The translations under genes were made by a program, and so were the position numbers. 47,625 bases of DNA. Origin: Steroidobacter sp. GTDB lineage: Bacteria > Pseudomonadota > Gammaproteobacteria > Steroidobacterales > Steroidobacteraceae. The stretch's first letter is position 1; every line of letters begins with the position of its first letter. The notes under the pieces are model-generated. The model was given only the letters and a program-made list of their open reading frames with translations, was not told the origin of the DNA and made no database searches. The stretch lies in assembly GCA_025929585.1 (NCBI GenBank), contig JAICPY010000025.1:1-47625 (forward strand), written 5' to 3'. Shown here in pieces: positions 15,398-26,500 of this stretch.

Positions 15398-16348
15398 CAA
15401 TCTTCTCTCAATCGCTTCCATCAACAATCCTGCGATTTCAGTGCCGAATTGTTTATCGAGCTCTCGGACGCCGGTGGGGCTCGTCACGTTGATCTCAGTA
15501 ACGAAGCCGCCAATCACGTCGAGGCCGACGAATAACATGCCGTGCTTGCGCAGCGTAGGTCCGATTTGATTCACCAGCCAACGATCGCGTTCATTGAGCT
15601 CGCGACCTTCTCCTCGCGCGCCGGCCGCGAGATTGCCGCGATTGTCCGACTCGGTCGGGATGCGAGCGAGCGCGTAGGGTGCAGGCTCGCCATCGATGAC
15701 TAAGATGCGCGTATCGCCGGTCGAGACGATGTCAGGGATGTATTTCTGCACGATCGCGAAGCGCGTGCCGTATTCCGTCAGCGTCTCGAAAATGACATTT
15801 GCATTCTTGTCGCCGCGTTCCACGACGAAAATCGAGCGCCCTCCCATCCCATGCAGTGGTTTGCAGACGATGCGCAGTTGTTCGCGTAAGAACGCATGCA
15901 TGTCCGGCATATCGCGTGTGATCAACGTCGGCGCGCAGCACTGCGGGAACCAGGCGGTGAACACCTTCTCGTTCATGTCTCTCAATCCTTGAGGTCGGTT
16001 CACGATCAGCGCACCTTGCTCCTCAGCCCGATCGAGAATGTACGTCGTATAGATATATTCCATGTCGAATGGCGGATCCTTGCGCATCAACACGGCGTCG
16101 AACTCGCCCAGTTTCGCAATCTTTGCTTCGCCTAAGTCGAACCAGCTCTTGGAGTCGTCCCTGACTGTCACGGGTCGAAGCCGCCCAAAGGCGACGCCAT
16201 CCTGGAGCCAAAGATCTTTCTGCTCCGCGTACAGCAATTCCCAGCCGCGCTTCTGAGCCGCCAGCAACATCGCCAACGTCGTGTCTTTCGCCGGTTTGAT
16301 AGACGAAATGGGATCCATGACGACGACAAGGCGGATGGGGGAAGGCAT
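15374..16348 (-). CDS. gshB: Glutathione synthetase
   Basis: 324 residues from the ATG at 16348; the frame is open to 16459, but that part runs into a heptad repeat. The N-terminal VVVMDPISSIKPAKDTT is diagnostic. The ATP-grasp part has RKDPPFDMEYIYTTYILD, KPLHGMGGRSIFVV and GLDVIGGFVTEINVTSPTG. It ligates glycine to gamma-glutamylcysteine in the cytosol. Its final residues (AIGDRG) are encoded by repeat units, so the C-terminus is set by the repeat. It is divergent from pilG across a region of about 480 nt. Confidence 0.96.
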   Translation of the reverse strand: MPSPIRLVVVMDPISSIKPAKDTTLAMLLAAQKRGWELLYAEQKDLWLQDGVAFGRLRPVTVRDDSKSWFDLGEAKIAKLGEFDAVLMRKDPPFDMEYIYTTYILDRAEEQGALIVNRPQGLRDMNEKVFTAWFPQCCAPTLITRDMPDMHAFLREQLRIVCKPLHGMGGRSIFVVERGDKNANVIFETLTEYGTRFAIVQKYIPDIVSTGDTRILVIDGEPAPYALARIPTESDNRGNLAAGARGEGRELNERDRWLVNQIGPTLRKHGMLFVGLDVIGGFVTEINVTSPTGVRELDKQFGTEIAGLLMEAIERRLKAIGDRG

Positions 16349-16396
16349 TGAACTGATGGCCTGCTGGTTGGTGAACGATTGCCGTTGCGAGCCTAG

Positions 16397-16468
16397 GTTG
16401 ACGGTTGACCGTTGGCGGCCAGAAGGCGGAGCAAGCGCTTCTCCCACTCTTGCTGTCAACCGTCAACG
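16397..16468. repeat. Heptad inverted repeat, GTTGACG family
   Basis: The left arm (16397-16427) is GGTTGAC-GGTTGAC-CGTTGGC ending GGCCAGAAG. The right arm (16449-16468) reads CTTGCTGTCAACCGTCAACG. The loop is about 22 nt, AGGCGGAGCAAGCGCTTCTC. It is unusual in lying at the 5' end of gshB rather than at a 3' end. Confidence 0.8.
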
Positions 16469-16501
16469 CGTCACGAGCCGGCTGCGCCCGCTAGTGACGC
16501 A

Positions 16502-16517
16502 TTTCACGCTCGTGAAA
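16502..16517. promoter_or_regulatory. Operator-like perfect palindrome in the gshB-pilG divergent region
   Basis: TTTCACG-CT-CGTGAAA is a perfect 7-bp dyad with a 2-nt spacer. A looser TATAGG (16541-16546) ... CCTATA (16565-16570) dyad follows. The geometry suits a dimeric transcription factor site. The rest of the 480-nt gap (16349-16829) holds a heptad hairpin and a possible small ORF. Confidence 0.35.
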
Positions 16518-16704
16518 CAGCCATGTGACGGGCTTCATAGTATAGGAGTGCGGCCAATGGCGGCCCTATAACCAATATGTTAAAAGTTTCGACCATCGCG
16601 CAAGTCCTTGAAGGACGCCCTGATCGCGACTGCGGCGAGCTGGTTCGAATCCCAGCGGCCAAGTGGCGAAAACGGGGCGCTAAAGCGTATCCAAGGATGT
16701 GTCG

Positions 16705-16842
16705 ATGCTCGATCTGGAGTTCAAGCGCTTGGCGCATCGAGCTGTCGACCTGGCGAGAAGTCAGTGTGCACGAGATTTGCGATTAGCAGACTTAAGGTCG
16801 CGCACCATGCGCGCCTATGAGGAAAGCCGATGGAGAATTTAG
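16705..16842 (+). CDS. Possible small ORF (45 aa) overlapping the pilG start
   Basis: The ATG at 16705 is preceded by AAGGA at 7-nt spacing, a good ribosome-binding site, and the frame runs 45 codons to a TAG overlapping pilG by 13 nt. The product is basic and probably helical (LDLEFKRLAHRAVDLARSQ ... SRTMRAYEESRWRI). I recognise no family. It could be a real small protein or leader coupling translation into pilG, or chance. Codon use is like the neighbours. Confidence 0.3.
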   Translation: MLDLEFKRLAHRAVDLARSQCARDLRLADLRSRTMRAYEESRWRI

Positions 16843-17243
16843 CGACGACCAACACCGCGAGGCTCGCGGGTTTGAAGGTCCTGGTGATCGACGACAGCAA
16901 GACTATCCGCCGCACCGCGGAAACCTTGCTGTCCAAGGAAGGCTGCGAGGTCTTTACGGCGGTGGACGGCTTCGATGCCTTGTCGAAAATTGCCGATCAT
17001 CAACCGGACATCGTGTTCGTCGACATCATGATGCCGCGCTTGGATGGCTATCAGACCTGTTCGCTAATCAAACACAACAAAGTGTTTCGTTCGATCCCCG
17101 TCATCATGCTTTCGAGCAAGGATGGTTTATTCGACCGAGCACGAGGACGCATCGTGGGTTCTGAACATTACCTCACGAAGCCGTTTACCAAAGATGAACT
17201 GCTGAATGCTATCGAGACTCACGTCGGTGCACTCGCAAGGTAA
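16830..17243 (+). CDS. pilG: Twitching motility response regulator PilG
   Basis: A 137-residue stand-alone receiver domain. The acidic pocket and phospho-acceptor are in VLVIDDSKTIRR and VFVDIMMPRLDGYQ, the switch Ser in VIMLSSKDG, and the conserved Lys in YLTKPFTKDEL. The N-terminal extension MENLATTNTARLAGLK is like PilG. In the Pil-Chp system PilG is phosphorylated by ChpA and promotes pilus extension and cAMP signalling. First gene of the pil-chp operon; pilH follows after about 45 nt. Confidence 0.95.
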   Translation: MENLATTNTARLAGLKVLVIDDSKTIRRTAETLLSKEGCEVFTAVDGFDALSKIADHQPDIVFVDIMMPRLDGYQTCSLIKHNKVFRSIPVIMLSSKDGLFDRARGRIVGSEHYLTKPFTKDELLNAIETHVGALAR

Positions 17244-17288
17244 ATACACATGCCCGGACATGCCGCAGCGACTCGCTCGGAGCAAGGT

Positions 17289-17654
17289 ATGGCATTGATT
17301 TTGATCGTCGATGATTCGCCAACCGAAGTTCACGTCATGCAAAAGGCGTTGGAACGGCATGGCTATCAAACCGCGTCCGCCGGCGATGGCGCCGAAGCGA
17401 TTCGCAAAGCGAAAGAAATGAAGCCAGATCTGATCTTCATGGACGTCGTGATGCCTGGGGTCAACGGTTTCCAAGCGACGCGCAAGCTCGCCTCGGACCC
17501 CGATACCAAATCGATTCCCGTGATCATGGTGACTTCGAAGGACCAAGAGACCGATCGAATCTGGGGCATGCGCCAGGGCGCGATCGACTATCTGGTCAAA
17601 CCGGTGTCGATGGATAAGCTGATCGAGAAGGCCCAGGCCGCGCTCGCGGGCTAA
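17289..17654 (+). CDS. pilH: Twitching motility response regulator PilH
   Basis: A 121-residue receiver domain starting at ALILIVDDSPTEVHVMQKAL, with the phospho-Asp in LIFMDVVMPGVNGFQATRKL, VIMVTSKDQETDR, and Lys in YLVKPVSMDKL. The ATG at 17289 (AGCAAGG upstream) matches the family start; the frame opens 13 codons earlier at 17250. In the characterised pathway PilH acts as a second, antagonistic or phosphate-sink regulator to PilG. pilI begins 5 nt after its stop. Confidence 0.95.
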   Translation: MALILIVDDSPTEVHVMQKALERHGYQTASAGDGAEAIRKAKEMKPDLIFMDVVMPGVNGFQATRKLASDPDTKSIPVIMVTSKDQETDRIWGMRQGAIDYLVKPVSMDKLIEKAQAALAG

Positions 17655-17658
17655 ACAC

Positions 17659-18225
17659 ATGAGCGGGAGTGCAAATCTCAGATCGCTGCGCGATAAACCG
17701 TTCGAGCTCCTGCGTGAGCTGGAAAGGCTTGCGCGCGTCGCGCTCACGGGCCAAGGCCGTGGCGTTGCGACCGAGCGCGAGTGGGTCGGCGTTGCCTTTC
17801 GGTTGAGCTCGGAAAACTTCCTCGTCGCGCGTGAAGAGACGCGCGAGGTGCTCGGGTTTCCCTCTGTCGTAACGCGGGTGCCAGGCTCGAAGGATTGGAT
17901 TCGCGGCATCGCGAACGTGCGAGGACAGTTATTGCCGGTCGTGGATTTGCGCGCGTTCCTGGGCGGTGGGGTCACGAACACCGGGCGTAGCACGCGCGTC
18001 TTGGTGGCAAATCATCGTGAAGTGCCGGCGGGATTGCTCGTGGATGAGGTCCTCGGGTTTCGCCGCTTCGCAGACGGTGAATTCTCCGCTGTCACTCCGC
18101 CGACGATTGCTCGATGCGATCGGTATCTAGCCGGCGCATTTCGGCGTGGCACCGAAAGCTGGCCCGTATTCAGCCTGCGCTCCCTGCTGGAGAGCGCGGA
18201 ATTTCTGCAGGCCGCGGCCTCTTGA
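17659..18225 (+). CDS. pilI: CheW-like adaptor PilI
   Basis: A 188-residue CheW-domain protein. Recognisable are WVGVAFRLSSENFLVAREETREVLGFP, the RVPGSKDWIRGIANVRGQLLPVVDLR core and the LLVDEVLGFRRF segment. It should couple the receptor PilJ to the kinase ChpA at the inner membrane. It lies between pilH and pilJ; 93 nt separate it from pilJ with nothing recognisable in the gap. Confidence 0.93.
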   Translation: MSGSANLRSLRDKPFELLRELERLARVALTGQGRGVATEREWVGVAFRLSSENFLVAREETREVLGFPSVVTRVPGSKDWIRGIANVRGQLLPVVDLRAFLGGGVTNTGRSTRVLVANHREVPAGLLVDEVLGFRRFADGEFSAVTPPTIARCDRYLAGAFRRGTESWPVFSLRSLLESAEFLQAAAS

Positions 18226-18318
18226 GTCGCGCCTGAATGGACACGCACGTGATCGGATACAAATACATCACCCGCCGCTCGCGCGAACGCGCGAACGCCG
18301 CAACAGCGAGGCCTCGCC

Positions 18319-20391
18319 ATGGCCGAAACTAAGACGTACGGCGTCCGGTTTCTGCCGGCGCTCATGACTGTTGCCCTGATTTGCGTCGCGCTGGCAGCGG
18401 CTTTGCTCGCATACACAGGCCAGAAAACCGGATCGGGCACCACCGACCCGCACCAGATCAATGAGCTCTTGGCTTTGTCGCAGAAGATGCCGTTGCAGGG
18501 CGTGACTGCGCTTGCCGGCGACTCCGCTGCTTTCGATGCGCTCTCGCAATCGCGTGCCCGCTTCTCGACCCTGGCGGAATCTCTTGGAACAGACGTGCAG
18601 AGCTTCAAAGCCTCGACTGAGCTGCTCAAGCATAGTCAGGCAGTGCTCGGCGGGCGCGAGCCGATCGAAGCGGTCAATAAGGCAGCAACGCAAGTTCGCG
18701 CCATGGTGCCGCAACTGCTGCAAAGCCTGGGCAACATCGCAAGCGCCCTGGGCTCGCCGAACATTGACGGTATGGCACGTCATCTGGAGCGTTTCGAGCT
18801 CACCGGACAACGAATTCAGCAGGACATGGATGCATTGGCGGGCGGCATCGGTGACTCGACGCGCATCGCACGTCGCCTTGCCGACAGCAATGACTATATG
18901 GGTCAGGTGATCGGCGGCCTGGGCGGCCAAGATGCAGGTTTAGGCCTGCCAAGAGTCTCCGGCGCAGAGGCCGAGGCCCAGTTCAAAGTGACCAACGCCT
19001 TGTACGGTCAGCTCAGCGAGCAACTGCGTGTTGCGATCAGCTCCGCCGACCGCGTGCGTGTTGCGCGCGAAGCAGGTGTTGCCCTCGCAGCAAGCGGCAA
19101 TCAAGTCTATTCGCAATTCGAGAGCCGAGTCGGCGTCGCCGAAACCGGTGCGCCCGGCATCCTGAGCGATTCGAAAATTCCGCTGGGACTGCTCACCGGC
19201 GCGATCCTCACGCTATTCCTGATGATCTTGCTTCATGCGAAGAGCGGCAACATCCGCAAAGCGATGGAGCAGCAAGCAAGCAAAAACGAACGCAACCAAG
19301 AAGCCATCCTGCGCTTGCTCGATGAATTATCGAGCTTGGCAGACGGCGATCTTACCGTTCAGGCGACGGTGACCGAAGACATCACCGGCGCGATCGCAGA
19401 TTCGATCAACTATGCAATCGAAGCGTTGCGTGAGCTGGTTGCAACGATCAGCAACTCCGCAATCACTTTGGACGCCGCTGCCAAGCAAACACAGGCCTCG
19501 GCAGGGCACCTCGCCAAGGCTTCGGTCGCGCAATCCAAGCAAATCGTGCTGGCTTCCGAATCCGTGGCCGCGATGGCAGCTTCTACCGAAGAAGTGTCCG
19601 GAAATGCCGAGCGTTCCTCCGACGTCGCACGTCACTCGGTCGACGTCGCTCACAAGGGCGGCGATGCGGTGCGTCGCACGATCGATGGCATGAACGCGAT
19701 TCGCGAAACCATTCAGGAAACCTCCAAACGCATCAAGCGGCTGGGTGAAAGCTCGCAAGAAATCGGCAACATCGTCGAGCTCATCAACGATATTGCCGAG
19801 CAAACCAACATCCTGGCGCTGAACGCTTCCATTCAAGCCTCGATGGCGGGTGAATCGGGCCGCGGTTTCGCAGTCGTCGCCGATGAAGTGCAGCGCCTCG
19901 CGGAGCGCGCCGCGAACGCAACCAAGCAGATCGAAGTGCTGGTGCGCACCATTCAGGCCGATACGAACGAAGCGGTCGTATCGATGGAGCGCAGCACGAC
20001 GGACGTCGTCGGTGGAGCGTTGCTTGCCGAGAACGCCGGTGCGGCACTCGAGGAAATCGAGCAAGTGTCGAATCAGATCGCAAGCTTGGTGCAAAACATT
20101 TCCGCAAGCTCGCGTCAGCAAGCCTCTGCCGCGCAAAACATCGCGCGCAACATGCAAGTGCTGCGCGAGATCAGCTCGCAGACCGCCGAGAATTCAGCGG
20201 CGACCTCGAACTCCGTCGGCAAGCTCGCTGAGCTTTCGGCACAGCTTCGTAAATCGGTCGCTGGATTCCGTCTACCCGATAACGCCTCCGGTGGTACGGC
20301 ATTGCTCACCGATCCGACCAAGAAGTCGGCGCCTGCTGTTGCACCGGTAGGTCGTCCAGCTCCGAAGAAAGTCAGTGGCCTTGCCAGCTGA
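18319..20391 (+). CDS. pilJ: Methyl-accepting chemotaxis-like receptor PilJ
   Basis: 690 residues. Transmembrane segments are at about 10-33 and 287-307, enclosing a periplasmic PilJ-type sensor of helical bundles. A HAMP-like stretch (LADGDLTVQATVTEDITG) and a long coiled-coil signalling domain follow, with a hairpin tip near 494 (EQTNILALNASIQAS). The tip carries PilJ-specific Ser/Gln instead of the usual NAAIEAARAGE. It senses pilus-related input and controls ChpA through PilI/ChpC. No methyltransferase (pilK) or methylesterase (chpB) gene accompanies it in this window. Confidence 0.95.
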   Translation: MAETKTYGVRFLPALMTVALICVALAAALLAYTGQKTGSGTTDPHQINELLALSQKMPLQGVTALAGDSAAFDALSQSRARFSTLAESLGTDVQSFKASTELLKHSQAVLGGREPIEAVNKAATQVRAMVPQLLQSLGNIASALGSPNIDGMARHLERFELTGQRIQQDMDALAGGIGDSTRIARRLADSNDYMGQVIGGLGGQDAGLGLPRVSGAEAEAQFKVTNALYGQLSEQLRVAISSADRVRVAREAGVALAASGNQVYSQFESRVGVAETGAPGILSDSKIPLGLLTGAILTLFLMILLHAKSGNIRKAMEQQASKNERNQEAILRLLDELSSLADGDLTVQATVTEDITGAIADSINYAIEALRELVATISNSAITLDAAAKQTQASAGHLAKASVAQSKQIVLASESVAAMAASTEEVSGNAERSSDVARHSVDVAHKGGDAVRRTIDGMNAIRETIQETSKRIKRLGESSQEIGNIVELINDIAEQTNILALNASIQASMAGESGRGFAVVADEVQRLAERAANATKQIEVLVRTIQADTNEAVVSMERSTTDVVGGALLAENAGAALEEIEQVSNQIASLVQNISASSRQQASAAQNIARNMQVLREISSQTAENSAATSNSVGKLAELSAQLRKSVAGFRLPDNASGGTALLTDPTKKSAPAVAPVGRPAPKKVSGLAS

Positions 20392-20430
20392 TCGAGGAGC
20401 CATGATGTCGATGACGCACAAACTCCGCGG

Positions 20431-20538
20431 GAAGGGCTGGAGGCTGAAGGCTGGAGGCTCGCGCAAAGCAGCAGGCGTTACCGCCATCTGCTGCGAAACC
20501 GTGCCTTTCATCGTCCGCCGTCCCCCGTCCGCCGTTCA
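20431..20538. repeat. Chimeric heptad element between pilJ and chpA
   Basis: The left arm (20431-20460) is GGCTGGA-GGCTGAA-GGCTGGA-GGCTCGC. The right arm (20511-20538) is CGTCCGC-CGTCCCC-CGTCCGC-CGTTCAC. Both are 7-base arrays but are not complementary to each other. An inner stem does pair (GCAGCAG 20467-20473 with CTGCTGC 20488-20494). Two different unit families are therefore joined around one core. Confidence 0.6.
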
Positions 20539-20585
20539 CATTAGCGGCGCGTCCCTCGCTGCTCCTGCACAGGCTGTCTGAACTC

Positions 20586-23500
20586 ATGGCCGAGGTTTCA
20601 TCCCAAACTCTGCATATCGTCGCGCGTGAGCTTGCGAGCGAGCTCAACGATGCTCGGGCCGCGCTCGAGACGTTCGGCGAGCAGCAAGAGAACTTGGCGT
20701 TGTTACGCAAGTGCAACGAACACTTGCATTCGGTGCATGGCGCGCTGCGTGTGGCCGAGGTTTACGGTGCCGCGCTGCTTGCCGAGGAGATGGGGCAGGT
20801 CGCGAAGTACCTGATCGACCATTTCGCCGAGAAGCGTCACCTTGCCGAAGGTCTCGATGCCCTGATGCGCTCGATGGTGCAGTTGCCGACGTATCTGGAG
20901 CGCGTGCTCAGCGGCGGTCGCGACATGGCGCTGGTGTTGTTGCCCTTGCTCAACGATTTGCGTGCAGTGCGCGGTCATGCGTTGCTGTCCGAAGGGACAC
21001 TGCTGCTGTTGAACTTGAGCTCGGATCAACAAGCGCGCCCCGTGCAGTCGCCTACCGGCGAAGGCGCGATGACAGTTTCGCAATGGGCGCGGAAGCTCCG
21101 CACTCGCTTCCAACTGGGCTTGCTCGGCTGGATCAAAGGCGAGCGCGTCGATCAGAACCTCGAAATTCTTTCGCGCTCTGCCGAGAAGCTCGAGCAGGTG
21201 GCGACGACACAACCGGTATTCCAGTTGTGGTGGGTTGTCGGTGCGGTGCTCGAAGCTATGCGCGAAGGCGGCTTGGAAGGCAGCGCCTCGGTCAAGCGAT
21301 TGCTGGGCCAAGCCGATCGCGAGCTGAAACGCTTGTACGAGCAAGGCGAAACGCGGTATTCGGATTCACCGCCGCTCGAGCTGTTGAATAATCTTCTCTA
21401 CTACGTTGCTCGGGCTCGCAGCACTGGCTCACGTGTGTCCGCGGTGCGTGCTTCGTTCCGGCTGAGCGAGCTGCTGCCGGTCGACGATCAAGTCGAGCAA
21501 GCGCGCGAAAGCTTGTCCGCGCCGTCGGTCAAGCTGATGAAGACCGTCGCTGCGGCAATCAAAGAAGACCTGGGGCGCGTGAAAGATGCGCTCGATATGT
21601 TCGTCCGCCAAGGCGGCACGCAAGTCGATGAGCTTGCGCCGCAGCTCGAGTTGTTGAAGAAAATCGGCGATACGCTTGGCGTGCTCGGACTCGGCGAATT
21701 GCGCGACAAAGTGCAAGCCGAAACGAACGATCTGCAAGGCATCGTGGCACAACGCAGCGCGGCGAACGAAGGCACGTTGCTGCGTATGGCCGCAACGCTC
21801 ATCAAAGTAGAGGACAGCCTCGATGAGCAGCTGGTCGGCATGATCGTACCTTCGAGCGCCGAATCCGGTGCGCCAGCGAAGCCTGCCGGTCCCGAAGAGA
21901 TCGAATTCAGGCAAGTGGCCGAAGCGGTCTTACGCGAATGCATCGTCAATATGGCGCGCATCAAGGAAGCGATTGCGTTGTCGGTCGAAAAACCGCGCGA
22001 GGCGCAAGCCGCAGATCAAATCCCGGCGTTGATGCGCGGCATCACGGCTGGATTGCTGATGCTGGGCAAGACGCGCGCCGTGGAAATCATGGAAGGTATC
22101 GAGCGCTCGCTGGGGCAGTTCATCGGCACCGATGGCATGACTTTGCCGCAAGAGGCAGTCGACCGGCTCGCGGACGCGATCGTCGCTGTCGAGTACTACA
22201 TGGAAACGATTCAGGCCGGTCGTACCGATCCTTGGTACATGCTGGACAACGCCGAGACTTGCCTGCGATTCCTAGCCGACACTCAACCCGTTCCTCGTGG
22301 CATGGAGTACGAGGACAACGGCGATCATATCCGTACACTCGTTATCGAGCCGCTGTCACAGACGGTCGCGGCGCCGACCGAGCACGAGCGCACTGCCGTA
22401 CTGGATCCTTCGAATCCCGCGCAACGCTTCGCACCGACTCAGCCCCTTGCTCCAGCGGCGAAACCCGCGCAACCTGCCGCGGCGCCGGTTGCAAAGGCCG
22501 TCGATCGCGAAATCGATCCGGAGTTCTTGGAGCTCTTCATCGAGGAGGCAAAGGACGAGATCACGAAGTTGAAGCAGCTGTTCCCGCTGTGGGACGAGAA
22601 CCCGCAGGATCAGGAATCGCTCACCAACGTACGACGTTCCTTCCACACGTTGAAAGGCAGCGGCCGCATGGTCGGAGCGGTATTGATCGGTGAGTTCGCC
22701 TGGTCGATCGAGAATCTGCTCAATCGCGTGATCAACAAGACGCTCGATCGCACGCCAGACATGATGGGGCTGTTGCGAGAAGCGGTCGCAGCGGTACCCG
22801 AATTGGTTGAGCAGCTCGAAAGCGGGCGCGCACCACAAGTCGATATCGCGCGCATCATTGCGCAAGCGAACGAGATTGCCGGCGTGCGTCCGAACGCGCC
22901 CGCCTCGGGTGTAACTGCGACATCAGCTCCCGCGCCTGCGATCGTGCGGCCGCCGGTGCTGACGGAAGCAGCGCCGGCACCCGCTAAGCCGGCTGAAAAA
23001 AAAACAGCCGCAGTGCCCATGGATCCAACCCTCCACGACATCTACAGCAAAGAAACCGCGGGCCATCTCGCGATCATTCGTGAGTTCATAGACGCCTGCG
23101 CGCTCAGCGCTCCGCCGTTCGTAGTGACGGAGGATTTGCATCGCTCGTGTCACACGCTCAGCGGCACGGCCAAAACGGCCGGTGCTCGTCACGGCATCAA
23201 GATTGCAGAGCCCCTGAATCGTTACGTTCGCAAGCTTTACGACAACTCGATCGGTCTTCCGCCGGTCGGATTGCAGGCGCTAAAAGACTCGGTCGATGCG
23301 ATTCAGAAAGTCGTCGATCACATCCACGAAGACACGGGTTTTTTCTTGGATCACGACCGCATCGTTGCCCGGCTGACGGAGCTCGAGCACGCAATCGACG
23401 TGGAGATATCGCGGCTCGCGGAAACCATCGACGTCACCACGGCAATGCCTGTGTTGCGCGAGACTGCCGAGGTTCCTGAACGATATCCGAACTTCGATCG

Positions 23501-26500
23501 CGCTCCCGATCCCGCAGCCGCTCCTCCAGATATGCTGTCGGTGACCGATGTGTTCTCCGCAGATAGTTTCGAAGCGACGCTCAACGCGAACGATGTGGTC
23601 GAGATCGAGCCTACGGATGCCTCCGCGCTCGACATGCTGCACTGGAGCTTCGATAACTTCCCAGCTGAGAAGACGGATAACGAAGCGACGATGACGGTCA
23701 CCGGAGCGGACCAAGCACCTGAACCGCCTGCATTGGATCCTCCGGCAGAGAATGTAGACAAACTGTTCAAGGAAGTTCAGGACGTCGAGATCACGAGCAA
23801 CACCCTGGCACGTTTGATCGTTACTGGGCGCGACGACATCGTGGTCGAAACGGCCGCGTGGGCTGCAGAGTTCGAGGCTCCGATGTTGGCCGAGGCATCG
23901 CCGCTCGAGATTACCCAGTCCGTCGCCGATGAAGGCCAGACCGTTCAGCGTCCGGCGTTGAAATTGGACGAGCCCGCGGCGGCTACCCCAGAAGAAGAAA
24001 TCGAGATTAGTGCGGAAGATTTCGCTCAGGATTTCGTCGAGCACGAATATTTGGATGGGGAGGCGCCTTCCGACACTGTGCGTCAGCCCAAGCTGTCCGT
24101 ACCCGAAAGCTCGCCGACAATCGCCGTACCGGAGCTTCGCGACACTTCGCAAACGATCACAGCTTCCGAGCTCGATGAGAGTCAGTTGAAGGATGCTGCG
24201 TTCGCCGACTTTGACGCCCTGGGCGCCGATGCGATCGAGAACGAGTTCGTCGCCAGCGAAATGGTCGAGCCTACGCAGGAACCCGACATTGCGATGGAGT
24301 TCGGTGCCGCAACGGACTCCGAGTTCGCGCATCCCGCCGTGCCCGCCGTGGTTGATTCGCAAGATGCCGAGCTGGCGGCTATCGCGGCTTCTTTCGAAGC
24401 GGAGCTTCAGGCCGCTGAAGAGCCAGTTGAAACACTGCAACCCGCCGAAGAGGACGCGCCAGCGTCGATCGCTGCCCCTGTTGAGCCGCAGCCAGTAGTA
24501 ACGTCGCCGCCTATTGCTGCTATTAAACCTCCAGCAGCGACTCCGGCGCCGCCACCTGCTCCACCGGTAATCGAAGAAGAAGTCGTGGACGAAGACTTCG
24601 ATGCCGAGGTCGCCGCGATCTTTACTGATGAGGCAACCGAGCTGCTCGAAACGGCAGATCGTTCTTTGTCGGATTGGATTCGCGATCGAAGTAACACCGC
24701 GCTGGCCTTCGAGCTGAAGCGCGCCCTGCACACTCTGAAAGGCGGCGCGCGCATGGCCGGGATTCGTGCAATGGGCGATCTGAGCCATGAGCTCGAAACC
24801 TTCATGCAGCTGATCGAGAACGGTCAGATCCCGGCAGAGCAACCCGTGTTCGATGCGCTTCAGGCCAGCTTGGATGAGCTGCACCAGATGCGCGATACCG
24901 TGAGCCAAGGCGGCCGCTGCCGCACCGCGCGCGGATTGATCAATCGCATTCGTGGATTGGCTGGACAGCCGATCGATGAACCGCACACCGAGTCAGCGCC
25001 AGCGCCCGCTACATCCGCAGAACCTGCACTTGAGCCCCAGATCACCTCTACGGCCGAAGCACCATCGATACCGCAGAGCATCGATACTTCTGAGGTTTCC
25101 GAGGACTATTCGTTCGAACCTGATGCGGTTTCGCAGACGGACATCGTTCCCGTACTGACGGAGCCAATGGCGGAGGCACTCGAGGAAGCGTCGACGGATT
25201 CAATCGGCGATGAAATGGACATCGATGTCGAGTTCGGCGCCGATGAGCTTGGCGCTGCCGCTCCGCGCGAATCCGTTCGAGTCGAAGATCCACCCGAGCA
25301 CATCGCAACCGGCGTGCACACGGCAATCGACGTCGCAGCACTGCAACCTGATCTGCCGCCCGATGAGGGCGATCAAGATGCTGGAATGCCTGAGTTCACT
25401 GCGCCTGCACTGCCACCGGGGCGTGAACCACAGGTGCAAGAGCGGCAGGAATTCGCGCGTGTCGATGCGGATTTGCTCGACACTCTGCTGAACAACGCCG
25501 GCGAAGTGAGCATCTTCCGCTCGCGCTTAGAACAACAGGTCTCATCCATCGAGTTCAACCTCGCAGAGCTTGGCCGCACGGTCACGCGTCTGAAGGATCA
25601 GCTACGCAAGCTCGAGCTCGAAACCGAAGCACAAATCCTGCATCGGCACGAAGAGGAGCATCCAGGCCGTGCGGATTTCGATCCGCTCGAGTTGGATCGC
25701 TACTCGACCATTCAGCAGCTCTCGCGAGCTTTCGCCGAATCGGTCAGCGACGTCGGCAGCATCGAAGGATTGCTGGAAAATCTAACGCGCGAAGCGCAGA
25801 ACCTTCTGCTCCAACAATCGCGCGTAGTCACCGAATTGCAGAACGGGCTCATGCGCACGCGCATGGTGCCGTTCCAGCGGCACGTGCAGCGATTGACACG
25901 ACTGGTGCGACAAGTCGCTGCCGACACCAATAAGCGTGCTGAGCTTGTAGTGGTCGGTGCATCGGGCGAGCTCGATCGGCAAGTGCTCGAGCGCATGTTG
26001 CCGCCGTTCGAGCACATGCTGCGCAACTCTGTCGTGCATGGCATCGAGGATCCGCAGGAGCGCGTAGCGAACGGCAAGCCCGAAGGCGGCACGATCAAAG
26101 TCGGCCTGCATCGCGAAGGCTCCGAGATGGTCATCGTGTTGGAAGACGATGGTCGTGGAATTGACGTCAAAGCAGTGCGCGAGCGCGCAAAGTCACGCGG
26201 ATTGATTCCGCAGGGACGTGTGCTGAGCGACGAAGAAGCGCTGCAATTGATTCTCGAGCCTGGTTTTAGTACCGCAAGCTCGGTTACGCAACATGCCGGC
26301 CGCGGTGTCGGCATGGACGTCGTCGTCACGGAAATCAAAAAGCTCGGCGGCGCACTCGTGACCGAAACGAAGCCGGGTCAAGGCACGAAGTTCACGATCC
26401 GTCTGCCGTTCACGCTTGCTATTACGCAGGCGCTGATCGTACGTACCGGTGAAGAGCTTTATGCACTGCCATTGCCGAGCGTCGAGGGTGTCGCCCGCGT

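Noticed and set aside
16636-16656. tRNA-like GGTTCGAATCCCAGC sequence
   Set aside because: It looks like a T-arm, but the 5-bp stem only forms with an 8-nt loop and no acceptor, D or anticodon stems can be drawn around it.
23280-24986. 568-codon frame on the minus strand inside chpA
   Set aside because: A shadow of the acidic Glu/Ala/Asp-rich linkers of ChpA; no domain and no start signals.
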